From: Psettodes erumei
Lineage: Eukaryota > Chordata > Actinopteri > Pleuronectiformes > Psettodidae
Direction: 5' to 3'
Assembly (NCBI GenBank): GCA_016785225.1
Contig: JAFBJZ010000372.1
Location: 1-64,000, forward strand
DNA: 64,000 nucleotides
Of the stretch, positions 59,811 through 64,000 are shown piece by piece (positions within the stretch are counted from its first letter, which is position 1; each line of letters starts with the position of its first letter). The notes below the pieces were generated by a model. It was not told the DNA's origin. It did not search any database and was given only the letters and a program-made list of their open reading frames with translations. The translations under genes and the position numbers were made by a program.

Positions 59811-61066
59811 ATTCTGCCTCAGCTGGATTTATGGAACCTAACAAAAATCTTGTTTTGTGCACGTATGCAAGCTTTTGATGATGATCTAGCCTGGGAATAT
59901 CTGCACGTTTGTAATCTGCAAATTTAGTTCCACACGTGGTTAAATAGGACGTGTCTCAGTGACTGTGCAACATGCAGGGGAATTATGGGAAAGTGCAGAC
60001 AGGGACAGGCATTCAAATGAGCCCTGAGACAAACTCAGACCATTTCCTCCCCCTTCCTCCCAACATGGGGGGGGCAGTATGGTCCCCATCTGACCTCAGC
60101 CCCTGGTAGTAGTTGGTGGTTGAACCTGTTTAACCTGTCCGGCCTGTGGAACCTGAGCTGCACAGACGTCTCACACGGAGAGGAAAAAAAACCAAGAAAA
60201 ACTTTTGGATGAGATGCAGTTTGTTCTCCCAGACTGATTCTTCTCCAAACGCCAGATCTAATTCCTTACTTTTAAAAAGAAATTAAAGTGCTGTGTAAAG
60301 TGAAGAATCCATTCTGTATGTGCCATAAATCCCCTGAGGGGAGATTTGTATGATAATGGAGTTTACTGTAAGAAGATAAACAGGGACTTGATGCCTCTGG
60401 GAGGAGGAGGAGGAGGAGGAGGTCGACGCTGAGTCGAAAAGAAAAGAGACAAACTTTCCTTTCTGTGGTGACCGAGGAACCTTTGGGCAAAACACATGTT
60501 ACTCCAAAAGGAAGATCACGCTGTGCATTAGGTAGCATGAGTCGGTCAACTGAGGGACGATTATCCTCATAACTGACATTTTTATTCTCTAACTTGCGAG
60601 GGTCTTCGCTGCTGCTGTAGAAACGGGTGACAGGACGAGACTGGGTTCGTCGGGAGAGTAAAGAACGAATGAGTGACAGGCCGGCTGAAAGTTGATACAC
60701 ATAACTTCATATGCAGTCACACAAGTATACTTTTGAGTGGTGTGGTGTTTGCGGCCGAGCGCCAACCAAAACAAGCAGAGCTCAGAATGAAACCAGAGGA
60801 GACGATTAGACGGCACAGAGGGCCGCTGCTCTTTTTCCTGGGATTAGGAAAGGAGATTAATTATGGAACGTCCCTTTAAGCTCATTCAGCCCCTTTAATT
60901 AAACCTAAACTCTTTATCTGCCAACACACACTCATTACACTCTTCACTCACTTCATATTGCTGACTCCACTACACTTTATCGCTCTCTGTGCATTCCCCT
61001 GTTTTTCTCTTTCGGCTCTCATTTTCCTTCTCTCTCTCTTTCATGTTCTTTCTTGTTCTTATGCTC

Positions 61067-61117
<51 letters not shown>

Positions 61118-62494
61118 TTAAATCCCAGCCCAGTTCCCCCTGCTGTGTGGTCACTCTCTCTGTTTCGGCCTCCACTTAGCAGCAAACGCCAAGAAGTGCC
61201 TGCTGTTGCAGCCAATCAGATCCCTGGTCCTGCTCTCGGGGACGTGCGATTGGCTGGTTCTGCAGAGGAGTTTAAGTGAGGATATCTCTGTCTGTTGACT
61301 CAGTAACAGACAAGTGTGTGTCTGTGTGTGGGCTCACCAGGGGGTCCTTCATAGTCCCCATGAACTGGTGATTATTGGCGATTATTGTCTTGATTCGTGG
61401 ATTAATTGATTCGCACATTGCAGCAACCTTAAGTAGCTTGTTTTTTTCAACCAGCAGTGTGAAAGCCTGAGTTACTCTATATATGACAAAGAGAAGCATT
61501 ACGTCATTTGAGAAGGGAGCAGTGGATATTTGGCATTTCATTGTTGGAAAGTCAGACTCACAGAAATATGTTTTTGTTTTATATCCACATATAAATGCTA
61601 CGGGGAGCAGATTTCAAGTCATGTTCCTAATTTTCAGACTCACTTGTTTTTTTAGGTCCAGTTATGCACTCACAGAACAGACCAGACAATAAATGCTAAT
61701 TAAATAAATGTGAATTGGAAACTGCTGCTGTAGTACACTCATGGGAACCACATGATGTGTGCCGTGGCCTTAACGCCCTCAAGAACATGAATAAATGATA
61801 TAATAAGTCTGTATCCACGATGCAGTGCAGGGGTTATTCAAGGCCGCTTTAGCAGCATCAAAACATGAACTGGTGTATTTTGATTCACATCTTGCAGCAG
61901 ATTGTCATGTTTGGCCGTCACTGTAAACAGTGTGTGAGTGTGAGGGTTTTTTTTGTGTGTGTGTGTGTGTGTGTGTGTGCGAGCAGCAAGGGTCTTGACC
62001 TTCTCCCTGCTAATCCCTGGTTCTGTCCAGATGTGATAGAGACCCAGGCTGCATCTGTCCAAGGCCCCGCCCCCAGGACTGCCAACATCTGTAAACATCT
62101 GCTGAACCACATTTCAGTAAACTACCACTGTCCTCATCTGTCCCGCCACAGCAGCGTTGTCCCAAAAGGAGGTCCCCACAGTCTAAATAAGCAGCACACT
62201 ACAACCTTTCAATGCTAACAGTTAAAAATGTTAAGCAACTTTAAATTCTGATTTCCCCTCAGAATGAATTTGGTGTTAAAACTGAAGGAATTATATGAAG
62301 TAGGAATATATGGTTAAGAGACAAAAAAGTAAAATGGTCTAAAAACTTAAATGGTTTCACATTTTAAGTTAAACTGTTGTACAACGAAATAATAGTTCTC
62401 ATAATATATAATGTAGTTACTTTTACACTTGTTCAAAGTGTGCTACGTTAGCACGTGTGCTACAGCTAATGTTAGACGTGAACCAAACAACAAG
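59811..62494. other. intergenic region between sae1 and a minus-strand gene
   Basis: No recognisable gene. The longest frame (minus strand, 60700-60272, 142 codons) has no family motif and runs through a GGA-repeat leucine tract. Microsatellites: (CA)n at 61071-61115 and (TG)n at about 61954-61979. Confidence 0.5.
61071..61115 (+). repeat. (CA)n microsatellite
   Basis: Pure CA tract directly after a CT-rich stretch. Confidence 0.97.
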
Positions 62495-64000
62495 CTAATA
62501 TAGTTCTCCTTATCTTTATTGTAAAAAAAAAAAAAAACAGTACAAAATTCATGTAGAAAGTTTACAATAGAAAAAAGTTCAAAAACAGCAAATACACACT
62601 GCATGTATCTGACACTGGGCGTCGTTTGGTCGGAGCGGAGGTGAGCCCTGAACCAGGAAGTGCACTCTCGTAAGGAAAAACAACCGGGAGCCGGCTGTCC
62701 AACCATTTCTGTGTTTACAGGTGGACTCACGGTGTATCCAGTGACTTATTTCATCGAACCTGTTCACAAAACACAGCCGGCAAACAGGTCTGCAAATGTG
62801 AATAAACAAGCAATAAAGGAGCATCCGCCGCTGCTAGCATCGCTTAGCCGCTAAGCTACATGTTAGCTGAACGTCTGCAGGCTGATGTGACTTTATACTT
62901 CAGGGCTTTCAAACTCATTCACAAAACAAGGCCCTGTGCTGCACAACCTTCAGATCATTGTAGCCAAACTAGAGAAAAATAAAAAAGGCTCCGGTTGATT
63001 TCCTGTTGAAGCAATTTTAAGCGTAATAGTCGAATACTCCAGTGAGCGGGCATTTTAATCCAAAGTATGTTACAGTACATAATGAGGTGGGGTTTTTTTA
63101 GCAGCAGCAGCGCTACCATTGTCAAAAAAATCACACAGACCTGCACAGTTTTGGGATTAAATTTACATTAAATACCCGGTTGATTTTTCAGTTCAGTCAA
63201 TTCCAGCAAAACCTTTTCATATTGCTAACAGTTTGCGAGCCCCGGTTTCGTCTTTGTGCTTTAAAGAGTATAAAGGGAGAGTTTTGGTACTTTTCCATCA
63301 CATCTGACATCTACACTGAAAGCCAATACATAATGCCTATTACACACAAACACATCTCATTTGCCATGTGTGCTAAAATCATAGTACCGTTTGATTTTTT
63401 TGACAATTTCTCAACATGATAATGTTTGAAATGAAAGTGGTGTATTGACTTCCAGCGTGTGTGCTGACAGCTCCCATCTTATTCAAATTATTCTCATTTT
63501 TAACAGTTACAACTCAAGTACAGCTTAATTCATTGTTTTGATCAGGAATGTAAGGAAAAAACAAATAAATAGTACATTACAATAAAAATATGAAAACCAA
63601 AAAAACTTTCAAGGAACAAAAGAGAAACAAGCTACAGATAGGCTACTTTCCAAAATAAATTATGCTCTTAATATGAGCAATCAACATTTGTTCCCCAAAC
63701 TACAATGAAAATATTCGCACAAAGGGGGGATTTTTACAAACGTCCAGAAATACTTTTCAACAATCAAAAGAGCCAAATCATGTTTTTTTTTTCTTCAACT
63801 CATGGAATACCAACTCAAATCCACTGGATTTAATTTCAAACTCGCTCTGCTGCTGCACTGACTACGGCCGCTCAGAAAATGAAAAAAAAAAGATCTCCCA
63901 ACAAGCACAGTGAACTTTCACCTTGATAAGTACTTCTCTTTTTAAGTCCATCAAACTTATTTAGATTCATCTTCCAAAAAAGAATTATTTACATATGATC
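62495..64000 (-). other. probable 3' UTR of an unseen minus-strand gene
   Basis: AT-rich sequence with no coding frame ends on the minus strand at an AATAAA (complement of 62515-62520). Texture (long A/T runs, no microsatellite) is like a long vertebrate 3' UTR entering from beyond the right edge. The gene cannot be named; in human the neighbour downstream of SAE1 on the opposite strand is BBC3, but nothing here tests that. Confidence 0.35.
62515..62520 (-). terminator. candidate minus-strand poly(A) signal
   Basis: AATAAA on the minus strand (TTTATT on plus), adjacent to an A14-type run on the plus strand. Confidence 0.35.

Noticed and set aside
60272..60700. 142-codon minus-strand open frame (RFYSSSEDPRKLENKN segment)
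   Set aside because: Looks protein-like for about 60 residues but ends in a GGA-repeat leucine tract and has no recognised family or splice partners; kept only as unexplained.

Overview
The window reads as nuclear chromosomal DNA of a ray-finned (teleost) fish. It holds vertebrate multi-exon genes with short introns, many (CA/TG)n microsatellites, and gene neighbours that in human lie on 19q13.3. No bacterial, viral or organellar segment was recognised. All gene models were built by hand from splice sites, reading phase and remembered vertebrate protein families; no search was run.

Layout. (1) 1-9.5 kb: a kinesin light chain gene, most likely klc3 (+), 13 coding exons, 516 aa, with a 3' UTR to about 9.06 kb. 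(2) 9.52-16.2 kb: ercc2/XPD (-), 23 coding exons, 760 aa, tail-to-tail with klc3; the helicase and iron-sulfur residues fall at the human residue numbers. (3) 16.97-19.36 kb: a Borg-family CDC42 effector (-), coding sequence in one exon, with a candidate distant first exon at 34.3 kb. (4) 19.4-38.3 kb: a large non-coding interval with microsatellites, a possible LTR fragment, a DR1/X-box-like cluster, an orphan TATA-type promoter candidate and a CpG-rich block. (5) 38.5-44.3 kb: zc3h4 (-), 13 coding exons resolved, first exon not found. (6) 44.3-49.4 kb: zc3h4 intron 1 and the shared upstream region of zc3h4 and sae1. (7) 49.4-59.6 kb: sae1 (+), 9 coding exons, 348 aa. (8) 59.8-64 kb: intergenic, ending in what looks like the 3' UTR of a further minus-strand gene.

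The genes do not form one pathway. ERCC2 is the TFIIH helicase (nucleotide excision repair and transcription), ZC3H4 limits non-coding transcription, SAE1 is half of the SUMO E1 enzyme, KLC3 links cargo to kinesin-1, and the CDC42 effector acts on actin and septins. What links them is conserved synteny: the klc3-ercc2 and zc3h4-sae1 pairs are well apart on human 19q but about 22 kb apart here.

Most notable: a minor-spliceosome (U12) AT-AC intron in zc3h4 between zinc fingers 2 and 3; a far-upstream exon that would join in frame to the CDC42 effector and add a lipidation-type MGNLLSCC start; a changed CRIB phenylalanine in that effector; an acidic upstream ORF whose stop overlaps the ercc2 start codon; and a non-GT donor in klc3.
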